Shown one piece after another: positions 15,330-24,013 of a stretch of 51,713 nt of DNA. The notes beneath the pieces are model-generated. The model worked only from the letters and a program-made list of their open reading frames with translations, was not told the origin of the DNA and searched no databases. How positions within the stretch are numbered: the first letter of the stretch is position 1; every line of letters starts with the position of its first letter. The stretch covers positions 1 to 51,713 of the forward strand of contig CAZUPR010000005.1 in the NCBI GenBank assembly GCA_964622305.1. The letters run 5' to 3'. Position numbers and translations under genes: made by a program. The stretch comes from SKKY01 sp964622305 (GTDB taxonomy: Bacteria; Bacillota; Peptococcia; Peptococcales; SKKY01).

Positions 15330-17156
15330 TTAGAAAGACTGCTCATCCAGACTATACAAGTTATAAGTTTTCATAAGATTAATCAATTTCACAGGGTAGA
15401 GAGAGTCGGTTGCGTAACCGGCTCTTTTTAATGCCCAGGCTCCCTGAACTGGATTGTACATAACATCCCGGAAGATGGAGTAACGCTGAGCTTTAAGAAG
15501 CAAATCCTTATGGTCATTCCAGCTTTGATTAATATTATTGTAGGCTCTAAAGGAGGCATCTGTCCTAAAGGCCACTCCGTTATATTCCTCCCAGGTATTA
15601 GAAGTTACAGAGCCGGCAGGACCGGAACCTTTAATTCCAAAAAGATTATAGGAAAATTTACCATTATACTTGTCAACTGGCAGGCTTTGTCCCCAGCCTG
15701 TTTCAAGAATAGCCTGAGAAGTTTGCAAGGCCGCAGACATGCCGGTAAGTTTTGCTGATTCTAAGGCCAGGCCAGAAGCCAGGGCTTGAAACTTGCTTCT
15801 CTCAATTACTGGTTTAGCTGAATAAAGGGTACCCAGGTAAACTGTTAAACTAACCTTGTCGCTTGTAAGCTTTTGCCCCTTGTATTGAGTTTCTGCATAG
15901 ATGGTTCTTTTACCAGCCTGACTGGAATCAGGAGTCCAGCTTATTTCCTGACCGGGTTTTATGCCACTGGCTATAGTTTTACTGGAGCCGTTTGCAGGAT
16001 TATAGAGGATTATACTTGCAGCCTCATAATCGACATTAGAAGAAACTTTTAATTTTGTAGTTCCTGTTACAACTTGCCCAGGGCCTGCCCCTTCAAGAAG
16101 AATTAAAGGTTTTCCGGTAACATTTACAGAAATTGGGGCAGAGGTGTAACTCTTTAAAGAAGTATCCAAAACTCTTACATAAAGCTCCTTGGGCCCCTGG
16201 TCCTCTGGCTTGGGAAACCACTTATAGGATCCATAACCGGTTGAGTGGATAAGAACTTCTTCCTGGGTCTTTGGATCCCTCATTAAATATTGAGTCTGGC
16301 TGACCTGAAAGTTTCTGCCAGCTGAAAGGGTTACTGGCTTTTCAAGTTGTGCACCAGTCTTAACTCCCAGGAGGGAGAGGTTTTTAGCCAGGTCAACCTC
16401 AAAGGACAGGGGCTGACTGGCCCAGAAAGATGAACCATAGTAAGCAAGAACTCTCAGTGAGATTAAGCCATTGTCCTCGGCCATAGGTGTCCAGGTCCAG
16501 GGACCATAGGGATCGGCCTCGGCAGAAGTGAAAGTTTTATCCTTATCCAGCCAGGTCATTTCGTATTTAACATANNNNNNNNNNNNNNNNNNNNNNNNNN
16601 NNNNNNNNNNNNNNNNNNNNNNNNNNNNNNNNNNNNNNNNNNNNNNNNNNNNNNNNNNNNNNNNNNNNNNNNNNCCTTGGGGTAAGAGGGAAACTTTTAT
16701 ATCCGAGAAAGGCTTCCAGCTGACTTCTTTTTTTGAGTCTAAGATAACCTTTCTTTCCTTTTCATTCCAGTCTATATAAATATCTAAAATATTTGAGATT
16801 AGTCTCAGGGGAACAAAGGTCCTGTCTCCAATAATCTGGGCAGGGACATCGGAAACATCATAGGAAGATTCCCCCCGGCTAGAGTAAAAGACAAGGCTGT
16901 CTATTTTTAGGGTAACTTTTTTATTGCCGTCTTCAATAAGAACGCTTCTGTCACCTTCATTCCAGCTAACCTTGGCACCTAATTCTTCAGATATAAGCCT
17001 TACTGGTACCAGAGTTCTGCCCTTTTCAATCAGAGGTGCAGGATCTGCCATAATTTTTTGCCCGTCAATTACCAGTGAAATATCGCTAAGGGCAAGACCA
17101 TTGAGAGAAAGACTTAAAAAAAAGAGGAGCAGGATGCCTCTAAAGTATTTTTTCAT
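15330..17156 (-). CDS. Secreted cell-wall glucosaminidase with copper-amine-oxidase-N-like domain (contains assembly gap)
   Basis: The protein begins with a signal peptide (MKKYFRGILLLFFLSLSLNG). A copper-amine-oxidase N-terminal-like domain follows, with two RTLVPVRLIS-type repeats in residues 25-145; this domain often anchors surface proteins and carries no oxidase activity itself. After a 100-N gap (about residues 161-194) come several Ig-like or S-layer-associated repeats ending in ISVNV or SLTVYLG. The last 160 residues are a GH73/FlgJ-type glucosaminidase domain with ILETGWGQS holding the likely catalytic Glu. It probably cuts peptidoglycan outside the cell. Continuity of frame across the gap is assumed, and true length is unknown. 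GGGAGG precedes the ATG. Confidence 0.8.
   Translation of the reverse strand: MKKYFRGILLLFFLSLSLNGLALSDISLVIDGQKIMADPAPLIEKGRTLVPVRLISEELGAKVSWNEGDRSVLIEDGNKKVTLKIDSLVFYSSRGESSYDVSDVPAQIIGDRTFVPLRLISNILDIYIDWNEKERKVILDSKKEVSWKPFSDIKVSLLPQXXXXXXXXXXXXXXXXXXXXXXXXXXXXXXXXXXYVKYEMTWLDKDKTFTSAEADPYGPWTWTPMAEDNGLISLRVLAYYGSSFWASQPLSFEVDLAKNLSLLGVKTGAQLEKPVTLSAGRNFQVSQTQYLMRDPKTQEEVLIHSTGYGSYKWFPKPEDQGPKELYVRVLDTSLKSYTSAPISVNVTGKPLILLEGAGPGQVVTGTTKLKVSSNVDYEAASIILYNPANGSSKTIASGIKPGQEISWTPDSSQAGKRTIYAETQYKGQKLTSDKVSLTVYLGTLYSAKPVIERSKFQALASGLALESAKLTGMSAALQTSQAILETGWGQSLPVDKYNGKFSYNLFGIKGSGPAGSVTSNTWEEYNGVAFRTDASFRAYNNINQSWNDHKDLLLKAQRYSIFRDVMYNPVQGAWALKRAGYATDSLYPVKLINLMKTYNLYSLDEQSF
16575..16674. 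other. Assembly gap, 100 N
   Basis: Exactly 100 unknown bases, the usual placeholder for a gap of unknown size, inside the repeat-rich glucosaminidase gene. Confidence 0.98.
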
Positions 17157-17176
17157 GAATCAAAACCTCCCTTTTC

Positions 17177-17206
17177 TTTTCATTTAATTATAACATATAG
17201 TATAAT
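17177..17206 (+). promoter_or_regulatory. Putative promoter of the B12-binding radical SAM gene; divergent -10 nearby
   Basis: Consensus TATAAT at 17201-17206 with a weak -35 (TTTTCA, 17177-17182, 18-base spacer). A second TATAAT on the minus strand (17187-17192) could serve the divergent glucosaminidase gene, but its -35 is poor. Confidence 0.4.
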
Positions 17207-17231
17207 ATTCATTTAGAAAGGGAGTTGTAAA

Positions 17232-19049
17232 TTGATTAAGAGACAAATCGGCATGATTCTAAATAAAGTAGAAAAACCCTTGCGCTATCTGGGTGACGAG
17301 TACAATGCTATCAGGAAGGATTGGGACAAAACTCCGGTTCGTTCCCTTTTTGCTTTCCCGGATTTATATGAGGTAGGCATGAGCCATCTGGGCCTGAAAA
17401 TTATCTATGATATTGTTAATAAGCATCCGGATATGCTTATGGAAAGGGTCTTTACCCCCTGGATTGACATGGAAGAGGAGCTGAGAAAAAAAGATGTCAG
17501 TCTTTTTAGCCTTGAAAACAAGAGGCCAATAAAGGACTTTGATGTAATTGGTTTTACTCTTCAATATGAAATGTCCTACACAAATATCTTAAATATTTTG
17601 GAGCTGGGTAAAATTCCCCTCCTTTCTGAGGAAAGATCAAATGATCACCCTCTTATAATAGCCGGCGGGCCTTGTGTTTATAACCCTGAGCCACTGGCTG
17701 ATTTTGTGGATCTTTTTATTATTGGTGATGGCGAGGAGATTATCCTTGAAATTTTAAATGAGGTAAAAAAGAATAAGGAAGCCCATGGTGGCCAGATGGA
17801 TAAAGGAACTCTTTTGGCAGACCTGGCAAAAATACCTGGCCTTTATTTACCCTCCCATCCAGGACCTGTGACCAAAATAGTCATTCAAGACCTGGACCAG
17901 GCCACTTTTCCACTTAAGCCCATTGTTCCCTATATAGAGACAGTGCACGACCGTGCCATGGTAGAGGTTTTACGGGGCTGTAACAGGGGTTGCAGATTTT
18001 GCCATGCCGGGATTGTTTACCGTCCGGTCAGGGAAAGAAGTAAAGAAGTTCTCATGGATCAGGTTAAGGAAATTATAAAAAACACCGGCTTCAACGAAGT
18101 ATCCTTTACCTCCTTAAGTACCAGTGATTATTCTGCTATTCAGGGACTGATAAAGGAAACTGCCGATCAATACAGTGACCAGGGGGTTGGAATTTCCCTG
18201 CCCTCATTGAGAGTTGATAACTTTTCTGTTGGCCTGGCCCAGGAGGTTAGCAGGGTTAGAAAAACAACTCTGACCTTTGCCCCTGAGGCTGGAAGCCAGA
18301 GAATGAGAGATATTATCAACAAGGGTGTCAGCGAAGAAGAAATGCTGGAGGTTGCCAGAGCCACCTTTACTGAAGGCTGGAAGAGAATCAAGCTCTATTT
18401 TATGATAGGCCTTCCCTGGGAGACTGATGAAGATGTGCTGGCTATAGTTGACCTGGCTAAGAAGGTTTTAGCTGAGGGAGATAAAGTTGTTGAAGATAAG
18501 AGCCAAAGGCCACAAATAACCATATCTGTGGCGGCTTTTGTACCCAAGAGTCACACCCCCTTCCAATGGGTGCCCCAGGACAGTCCGGAAGAAATTCGCC
18601 GCAAACAACTTTTGATCAGAAAAAATATAAAAAGCAAAAGAATAACCTTTGATTACCATAATGGAGAGCTGGCTCAGATAGAGGGAGTTTTTGCCAGAGG
18701 AGACCGTAAGGTTGGCAAGGGACTTTTACGAGCCTTTAAGAGTGGCTGCAAACTTGATGGCTGGAGGCAGTTTTTTGACTATGAAAAATGGCTGGCCGCT
18801 TTTGCAGCTGAGGGTATTACCCTGGAAGAATATAACTACCGTCAAAGAGAGAGGGATGAGGTTTTTGCCTGGGATTTTATCAATCCTGGCGTCAGAAAAT
18901 CCTTCCTCTTAAGTGAGTACGACAAGGCGGCCAAGGGAGAACTTACAGGAGATTGCCGCTTTAGTCTTTGCAGTGTCTGTGGGGTTTGTCAGGATTTACC
19001 AGTAAAAATTGATTATAAAGGGGCCCGGAAAATTGAAATTAAGAGTTAA
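17232..19049 (+). CDS. B12-binding-domain radical SAM protein, TIGR03960 family
   Basis: A 605-residue protein. The N-terminal third resembles the cobalamin-binding fold of B12-dependent radical SAM enzymes (PDLYEVGMSHLGLKIIYD; IAGGPCVYNPEPL). The cluster motif CNRGCRFC follows near residue 255. A cysteine-rich end (CRFSLCSVCGVC) is typical of TIGR03960. The start is TTG with AAAGGGAG 7-8 bases upstream. The arrangement TIGR03960, TIGR03936, rng, rplU, prp, rpmA, obg is conserved in Firmicutes, which hints at a role tied to RNA or ribosomes, but no reaction is known to me. Confidence 0.88.
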   Translation: MIKRQIGMILNKVEKPLRYLGDEYNAIRKDWDKTPVRSLFAFPDLYEVGMSHLGLKIIYDIVNKHPDMLMERVFTPWIDMEEELRKKDVSLFSLENKRPIKDFDVIGFTLQYEMSYTNILNILELGKIPLLSEERSNDHPLIIAGGPCVYNPEPLADFVDLFIIGDGEEIILEILNEVKKNKEAHGGQMDKGTLLADLAKIPGLYLPSHPGPVTKIVIQDLDQATFPLKPIVPYIETVHDRAMVEVLRGCNRGCRFCHAGIVYRPVRERSKEVLMDQVKEIIKNTGFNEVSFTSLSTSDYSAIQGLIKETADQYSDQGVGISLPSLRVDNFSVGLAQEVSRVRKTTLTFAPEAGSQRMRDIINKGVSEEEMLEVARATFTEGWKRIKLYFMIGLPWETDEDVLAIVDLAKKVLAEGDKVVEDKSQRPQITISVAAFVPKSHTPFQWVPQDSPEEIRRKQLLIRKNIKSKRITFDYHNGELAQIEGVFARGDRKVGKGLLRAFKSGCKLDGWRQFFDYEKWLAAFAAEGITLEEYNYRQRERDEVFAWDFINPGVRKSFLLSEYDKAAKGELTGDCRFSLCSVCGVCQDLPVKIDYKGARKIEIKS

Positions 19050-19728
19050 ATACGAAATTACAGAAGCCGGCCGCTATCTTGGACATCTTGATTTGACCAG
19101 AACTATTATGAAAACTCTGAGAAGGGCGCAGATCCCTGTTATGCTTTCAGAGGGTTTTAATCCCCATCCCCGACTTTCCTTTGCCATGCCCCTTTCAGTG
19201 GGTCACACGGGACTGGCTGAGTATTTTGAGGTCATTCTGGCACAGGAAATATCTGAGGAAGAATTTAAGGAGAGCTTTAACCAGCATGCTCCCGGGGCTA
19301 TCAGACTTACTGAAGTAAAAGAAATAAAGGAAAAATCTGAGTCCTTATTTAACATGATTAACGCTGCCAGATATTATCTAGACTTTTACAAGGCTGATTG
19401 TACTCTTCTTAAGGAAGCCTGCGCTGGAATCCTGGAAAAGAAGGAAATTATCATTTTAAAAAAGAGCAAGAAAAAAACCAAAGAGACAGATATCAGGCCC
19501 TTGATTTTCCAGATAGATCTTAGTGAATATGATGGTTTTTGCCGCCTGGATATAGCTCTGGCCCATGGCAGCACAGCCAACTTACGGGTCCAGGATTTTT
19601 TAGATCTTTTGGCCCGGGAAGGCATAGATATTGAAGACGTCAGCCCGGCAAGGGCAGGTTTATTTTTTAGGGAAGATCAGGAATATCATGACCTGATGAC
19701 AATAAATAAAAGTGTGGGATCTTTATGA
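19033..19728 (+). CDS. TIGR03936 family radical-SAM-associated protein (DUF2344)
   Basis: A 231-residue protein without cluster-binding cysteines, of the DUF2344 family that accompanies or is fused to TIGR03960 proteins. The signature GRYLGHLDLTRTIMKTLRRA is near the N-terminus and SEGFNPHPRLSFAMPL follows it. TTG at 19033 is preferred because AAAGGGG lies about 8 bases before it, giving a 17-bp overlap with the upstream gene; an upstream TTG at 19009 has no ribosome binding site. Function is unknown. Confidence 0.85.
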   Translation: MKLRVKYEITEAGRYLGHLDLTRTIMKTLRRAQIPVMLSEGFNPHPRLSFAMPLSVGHTGLAEYFEVILAQEISEEEFKESFNQHAPGAIRLTEVKEIKEKSESLFNMINAARYYLDFYKADCTLLKEACAGILEKKEIIILKKSKKKTKETDIRPLIFQIDLSEYDGFCRLDIALAHGSTANLRVQDFLDLLAREGIDIEDVSPARAGLFFREDQEYHDLMTINKSVGSL

Positions 19729-21097
19729 AACAGGAACTAATTATCCAGGCAGGGGAAGAGGAGATTCAAGTTGCCCTCCTGGAAGATGGAAGACTGACCG
19801 AATTGTTTTTTGGTGATTCTATTAAAGAAGGCTTTACTGGCAATATCTATCTGGGCAGGGTAGAAAATGTTCTGCCTGGCATGCAGTCAGCTTTTGTTGA
19901 TATTGGCCTTAATAAAAACGCCTTCCTTTATGTGGAAGAGGCTATCCTCAACAATGGTTTTAAAGATGGCCAGGAATTTCATATTGCTGATTATGTCAGA
20001 AAGGGCGAGGAACTTCTGGTTCAGGTAATTAAAGAACCGGTACGTCAAAAGGGATCCAGGATTTCCAGGCAGATTACCCTGCCTGGCAGATATCTGGTTC
20101 TTATGCCCTTAAATAATCACCTGGGTATTTCTAAAAAAATTGAAGATGAAAAGCGGGTTCAGGAACTCAGGGATTTTATGGAAGAAATAAAGCCGGCCAA
20201 TATGGGGGTTATTGTCCGCACGGTAGCCGAGGATGTTGAAGATAAATACCTGCGTGACGACATGGAGATGCTCCTGGATCTTTGGAAGGACATTCTCAAA
20301 AAGGCTGATAAGAGCAAGCCTCCCTCTCTGATTCATACTGAGGACCCCCTCCTGGAAAAGACCATGAGGGATATTATTACCAGGGATATCAGTTCAATTA
20401 TTGTTAATGATCAGGAAAATTATGACAAACTTTCTGCTTTCAGGCAGGCAGAAGGTTTTGACTTTAGTTTGCAGCTAAAAGAAGACCGTGACCTTTTCTC
20501 CTCCTTTGACCTGAGGACAGAAATCAAAGAGGCTCTTTCACGTAAGGTTTGGCTGGACAACGGCAGCTACCTGGTCTTTGATGAAACTGAGGCCCTGACC
20601 TCCATTGACGTTAACACTGGCAAATATATAGGCAGGAATGACTGCTTTGAAGATACCATCAAAGAGACAAATCTCAAGGCCATTAAAGAAATAGTCAGGC
20701 AAATCCGCCTGCGGAACATCGGTGGCATTATTATTATTGATTTTATAGACATGCAGGATAAGGAAAAGAAGGAGTTCTTGCTGGAAAGGCTGACCAATGA
20801 GCTTAAGAAGGATCGGATAAAGAGCCATATTTTTGGCATGACCCATCTGGGTCTGGTAGAGATGACTCGTAAAAAGGTTGGAACTGCCCTGCCTTCTGCC
20901 TTTGAGAGAAAGTGCCAAAATTGTGAGGGCCGGGGTAAGGTGACTTCGGAAAGGCTGGTTTTTTCTACTATCAGAGAGGATTTAAAAATTACCCTTAAGG
21001 AAGAAAACTTTAAGACTCTTATTGTTAAGGTATCTTCTTTCATGTACAACTACCTTTTGAATCATAACGCCAAGGTTTTAAAATCAATGGAAGAAAA
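19725..21097 (+). CDS. rng: Ribonuclease G/E family protein, 3' end lost in assembly gap
   Basis: About 457 residues of an RNase G-type endoribonuclease are visible before the gap. An N-terminal S1-like RNA-binding domain (GNIYLGRVENVLPGMQSAFV, near residue 38) is followed by the catalytic domain with SIDVNTGK and IIDFIDMQ. The zinc-linking cysteines appear in CQNCEGRG. Only some tens of C-terminal residues should be missing compared with usual RNase G lengths. The ATG overlaps the upstream stop (ATGA). The enzyme processes rRNA 5' ends and degrades mRNA in the cytoplasm. Open frame through the N run joins it to an unrelated domain and should not be taken as one protein. Confidence 0.93.
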
Positions 21098-21197
21098 NNN
21101 NNNNNNNNNNNNNNNNNNNNNNNNNNNNNNNNNNNNNNNNNNNNNNNNNNNNNNNNNNNNNNNNNNNNNNNNNNNNNNNNNNNNNNNNNNNNNNNNN
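21098..21197. other. Assembly gap, 100 N
   Basis: Exactly 100 unknown bases between the end of rng and the 3' part of a phosphohydrolase gene. The missing protein segments argue that the real gap is several hundred bases. Confidence 0.98.
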
Positions 21198-21593
21198 TTT
21201 TTACAGAACAATCATTATAAGGTTAATGAAAAGCTTTATATTTGTGGCAGCAGGGGCTGGACTGTACCTGGGGATAAGTATTTTAACCAGGAGGATGAGA
21301 AAATCTATGCAAGGGAAATCTTGCGCCTTAAAATATCTCTGGAGTCAGTGCCCAAGGTAAAGGAGAGGGAAATTATGGTCATGTTGCACTATCCGCCGGT
21401 CAACATCAACCATGACCATAGTGAGCTCATTGCTCTTTTAGAGGAGTATGAGGTTAAAACTTGTATCTTTGGACATCTCCATGATTATTCAGCTGATTTG
21501 AGATTGCCAAATCAGGCCTGGGGGATTAATTTCCATTTGACCTCTGCCGATTTTTTGAATTTTACCCCCCTTTTAATCAAAGAAATTTCTTGA
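21198..21593 (+). CDS. Metallophosphoesterase (COG1768-like predicted phosphohydrolase), 5' part lost in gap
   Basis: The last 131 residues of a calcineurin-like metallophosphoesterase. Visible are YICGSRGWTVPG, the metal-binding VMLHYPP and the closing FGHLHD histidines. The segment FLQNNHYKV before them matches my memory of the COG1768 group. The N-terminal metal motifs (DxH, GDxxxD, GNH) that such enzymes need must lie in the missing roughly 100 residues. Substrate unknown. The -35 element of the rplU promoter overlaps its stop codon. Confidence 0.75.
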   Translation, partial: FLQNNHYKVNEKLYICGSRGWTVPGDKYFNQEDEKIYAREILRLKISLESVPKVKEREIMVMLHYPPVNINHDHSELIALLEEYEVKTCIFGHLHDYSADLRLPNQAWGINFHLTSADFLNFTPLLIKEIS

Positions 21594-21618
21594 CTTAAAA
21601 GTGCAGGTAAGCTAATAT
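21590..21618 (+). promoter_or_regulatory. Putative promoter of rplU-prp-rpmA
   Basis: TTGACT at 21590-21595 and TAATAT at 21613-21618 with a 17-base spacer; overlapping TATAGT copies just downstream are alternatives. Confidence 0.55.
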
Positions 21619-21619
21619 A

Positions 21620-21716
21620 GTATAGTCTATAGTGGTCTCACTGTGGTCTTAAACCGCGCTAAAAAGGTTTACAAACTGCTAAAGAGCAGTACCTTAAGAG
21701 GCGAGTCTTTGGAATT
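21620..21716 (+). ncRNA. Probable ribosomal protein L21 leader RNA
   Basis: The 130-base space before rplU is structured. GTGGT can pair with ACCGC around 21644-21657. AAGGT (21664-21668) pairs with ACCTT (21691-21695), enclosing CTGCT-AAAG-AGCAG (21676-21689). Firmicutes carry an autoregulatory L21 leader at this position, thought to bind L21 protein. The identification rests on position and these helices, not on a covariance search. Confidence 0.65.
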
Positions 21717-21728
21717 GGAGGTGCAGAC

Positions 21729-22040
21729 ATGTACGCAATTATTGAAACAGGTGGAAAACAGTACAAGGTTCAGCAAGGAGATCTTATCAACGTGGAGCTT
21801 TTAAAAGCTGAAGAAGGCGATGTGATTGAGCTGGACAAAGTTTTGATGGTTTCAAATGGTGAAGGCATCAAAGTTGGCAGTCCTTATCTTGCAGACGCAA
21901 AAGTTCAGGCTAAGGTACAAAAACACGGTAAGGCAAGAAAAATTATCGTCTTTAAGTATAAGTCCAAAAAGAACTATCGTAAGAAGCAAGGTCATCGTCA
22001 GCCATTTACAAGTCTTCTTATAGAAAACATTGTAGGCTAA
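21729..22040 (+). CDS. rplU: 50S ribosomal protein L21
   Basis: A 103-residue protein of usual length, recognisable from MYAIIETGGKQYKVQQGD at the start and the basic KYKSKKNYRKKQGHRQPFT near the end, which contacts 23S rRNA. GGAGGT lies 6 bases before the ATG. It is first in the rplU-prp-rpmA operon behind the leader RNA. Confidence 0.98.
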   Translation: MYAIIETGGKQYKVQQGDLINVELLKAEEGDVIELDKVLMVSNGEGIKVGSPYLADAKVQAKVQKHGKARKIIVFKYKSKKNYRKKQGHRQPFTSLLIENIVG

Positions 22041-22043
22041 GCA

Positions 22044-22367
22044 ATGATTAAAGCCCGGTTTATAAAAGACGGTTCGCAATATAGAGGACTTGAAGTTTCC
22101 GGACATGCTTTTTTTGCAGAAAAAGGACAGGATATTGTTTGTGCAGCAGTTTCGGCTTTGACTACCACTGGTTATAATTCCCTGCTCCAGTACATGGGCC
22201 AGGAAAGAATAAGCCTTAAGGTTGACGAAAAGACTGGATATATGAAATATGAACTTTCTAATCTCAGTCAGGCAGAACTTGCACAGGCGGAAATAATTTT
22301 AAAAACAATTGAAATTGGCATAGATTCCATTGCCCAGGCATATCCGGGGCATATTACGATTAGATAA
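22044..22367 (+). CDS. prp: Ribosomal-processing cysteine protease Prp
   Basis: A 107-residue protein of the YsxB/Prp family. The catalytic pair is visible as H21 in SGHAFF and C33 in DIVCAAVSAL, matching the spacing known from Staphylococcus aureus Prp. Prp removes a short N-terminal extension from L27, which is essential for ribosome assembly in species that carry it. It lies between rplU and rpmA, and the downstream L27 has the matching cleavage site. Confidence 0.93.
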   Translation: MIKARFIKDGSQYRGLEVSGHAFFAEKGQDIVCAAVSALTTTGYNSLLQYMGQERISLKVDEKTGYMKYELSNLSQAELAQAEIILKTIEIGIDSIAQAYPGHITIR

Positions 22368-22380
22368 GGAGGTGGATGGC

Positions 22381-22659
22381 ATGCTAAAAATGAATTTGCA
22401 GTTATTCGCATCTAAAAAAGGTGTTGGTAGCTCCAGAAACGGTCGTGACTCACAAGCAAAAAGACTTGGTGTGAAGCGTTCAGATGGACAGGACGTATTA
22501 GCAGGCAACATTCTCGTTCGCCAGAGAGGTACTAAACTTCATCCTGGTAATAATGTAGGTATTGGCAGAGATGATACTTTATTTGCCCTGGTATCAGGTG
22601 TGGTAAAGTTCGAAAGAATGGACAAAAACAGAAAAATGGTGAGTGTATACCCTGCATAA
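22381..22659 (+). CDS. rpmA: 50S ribosomal protein L27 precursor with cleavable N-terminus
   Basis: A 92-residue L27. The N-terminus MLKMNLQLFA followed by SKKG carries the Prp cleavage sequence, with predicted cleavage after A10. The mature end reaches toward the peptidyl-transferase centre. ATG at 22381 is chosen because AAGGAGGT lies 7 bases upstream; a longer frame from 22330 overlaps prp and would bury this ribosome binding site. A strong terminator follows. Confidence 0.97.
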   Translation: MLKMNLQLFASKKGVGSSRNGRDSQAKRLGVKRSDGQDVLAGNILVRQRGTKLHPGNNVGIGRDDTLFALVSGVVKFERMDKNRKMVSVYPA

Positions 22660-22663
22660 GAAG

Positions 22664-22688
22664 ACCTGGCTGCGGCCAGGTTTTTTTC
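22664..22688 (+). terminator. Intrinsic terminator after rpmA
   Basis: ACCTGGC at 22664-22670 pairs with GCCAGGT at 22675-22681, followed by a long T run. Confidence 0.9.
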
Positions 22689-22728
22689 TTTAGTTTTACA
22701 GGTAAGAAAAGGGAAGGAGGGGAAGCTC

Positions 22729-24003
22729 TTGTTTTATGATTATACTAAAATAAATGTTAAAGCCGGTGACGGCGGTAATGGCTCTTCTGCTTTTAGAAGG
22801 GAAAAATATGTTCCCTATGGTGGCCCTTCCGGTGGCGATGGCGGTCAGGGTGGCAGTATCATTTTGAAGGCAGATTCTGGCCTTAGGACCCTGGTTGATT
22901 TTCGTTATCAAACCCACTATAAGGGAGACCGGGGCCAGCACGGACAGGGATCTTCCATGCATGGCAGAAGTGCAGATGATGTCTATTTACGGGTGCCCAT
23001 TGGCACTTTGGTTAAAGACCCTGATACAGGCAGGGTTTTAGCAGACCTAATTCATCAGGACCAGGAATACCTTGCTGCCCAGGGGGGCAAGGGAGGCCGG
23101 GGCAACAGGCATTTTAAGACAGCCAGAAATACTGCTCCTACCTACGCAGAAAATGGCGATAAAGGCCAGGAAAGATGGCTGGTTTTGGAGTTAAAACTTT
23201 TGGCAGATGTCAGCTTGGTTGGTTTTCCCAATGTGGGCAAGTCTACTATAATTTCTCAGGTTTCAGCGGCCAGGCCCAAGATTGCAGACTATCACTTTAC
23301 CACTTTAAGCCCAAATTTAGGCTTGGTAAAGTTAGAAGACGGGCAAAGTTTTGTTATGGCCGATATTCCGGGTCTTATTGAGGGAGCCGCCGAGGGGGCA
23401 GGCCTGGGGCACAGATTTTTAAGGCACACTGAAAGAACCAGGATTATCATTCATGTGCTGGATGTTGCCGGTTCAGAAGGCCGGGACCCTTATGAGGATT
23501 TCCTCCTTATAAATAAGGAACTGGAAAAATACAGCCCAAAGCTTATTAAGAGGCCTATGTTGATTGCGGCTAATAAGATGGATATAACCGGGGCTGATGA
23601 AAAACTTGAAGATTTCAGGAAAAAGGCTGAGGGTTATGAGGTTTTTCCAGTCTCAGCGGCGACCGGACAGGGTCTTAAGGAATTAGTCTACCGTGCCTAC
23701 GAGCTTCTTGAGGAAACTGAAGAAGAGGTTTATTTAACAGAGACAGATGAGGACCTGGTTAAGCTGACCAGGGCAGAAGAAGAGACGCCTTTCTATATAG
23801 AAAGAGAAGGCAATAATTTCTTTGTCCTGGGAGAAGAAATCGATCGCATCTACAATAAGATACAGTTTTCAAGTGACGAGGGCATGCTTAGATTTATCAA
23901 CATTCTGGAAAAAATGGGTGTTGTTGATCAGTTAAGAAAAGAAGGTGCCAAGGACGGAGATAATATTATTATTAAAGATGTTGAGTTTGACTTCTTAGAT
24001 TAA
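22729..24003 (+). CDS. obgE: Obg-family GTPase
   Basis: A 424-residue ribosome-assembly GTPase. The glycine-rich Obg domain fills residues 1-158. The G domain starts with GFPNVGKST (about 165) and holds DIPGLIEGAAEGAGLG. A C-terminal OCT domain (about 345-424) is present, as in Gram-positive Obg. The start is TTG at 22729, with AAGGAGG upstream giving an 8-base spacer and no alternative start before the Obg domain. Confidence 0.96.
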   Translation: MFYDYTKINVKAGDGGNGSSAFRREKYVPYGGPSGGDGGQGGSIILKADSGLRTLVDFRYQTHYKGDRGQHGQGSSMHGRSADDVYLRVPIGTLVKDPDTGRVLADLIHQDQEYLAAQGGKGGRGNRHFKTARNTAPTYAENGDKGQERWLVLELKLLADVSLVGFPNVGKSTIISQVSAARPKIADYHFTTLSPNLGLVKLEDGQSFVMADIPGLIEGAAEGAGLGHRFLRHTERTRIIIHVLDVAGSEGRDPYEDFLLINKELEKYSPKLIKRPMLIAANKMDITGADEKLEDFRKKAEGYEVFPVSAATGQGLKELVYRAYELLEETEEEVYLTETDEDLVKLTRAEEETPFYIEREGNNFFVLGEEIDRIYNKIQFSSDEGMLRFINILEKMGVVDQLRKEGAKDGDNIIIKDVEFDFLD

Positions 24004-24013
24004 GGAGGGAATT

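Noticed and set aside
19725..21593. A single 622-residue RNase G-phosphohydrolase fusion protein
   Set aside because: It exists only because 100 N were read as codons; both halves lack family-required segments at the join.
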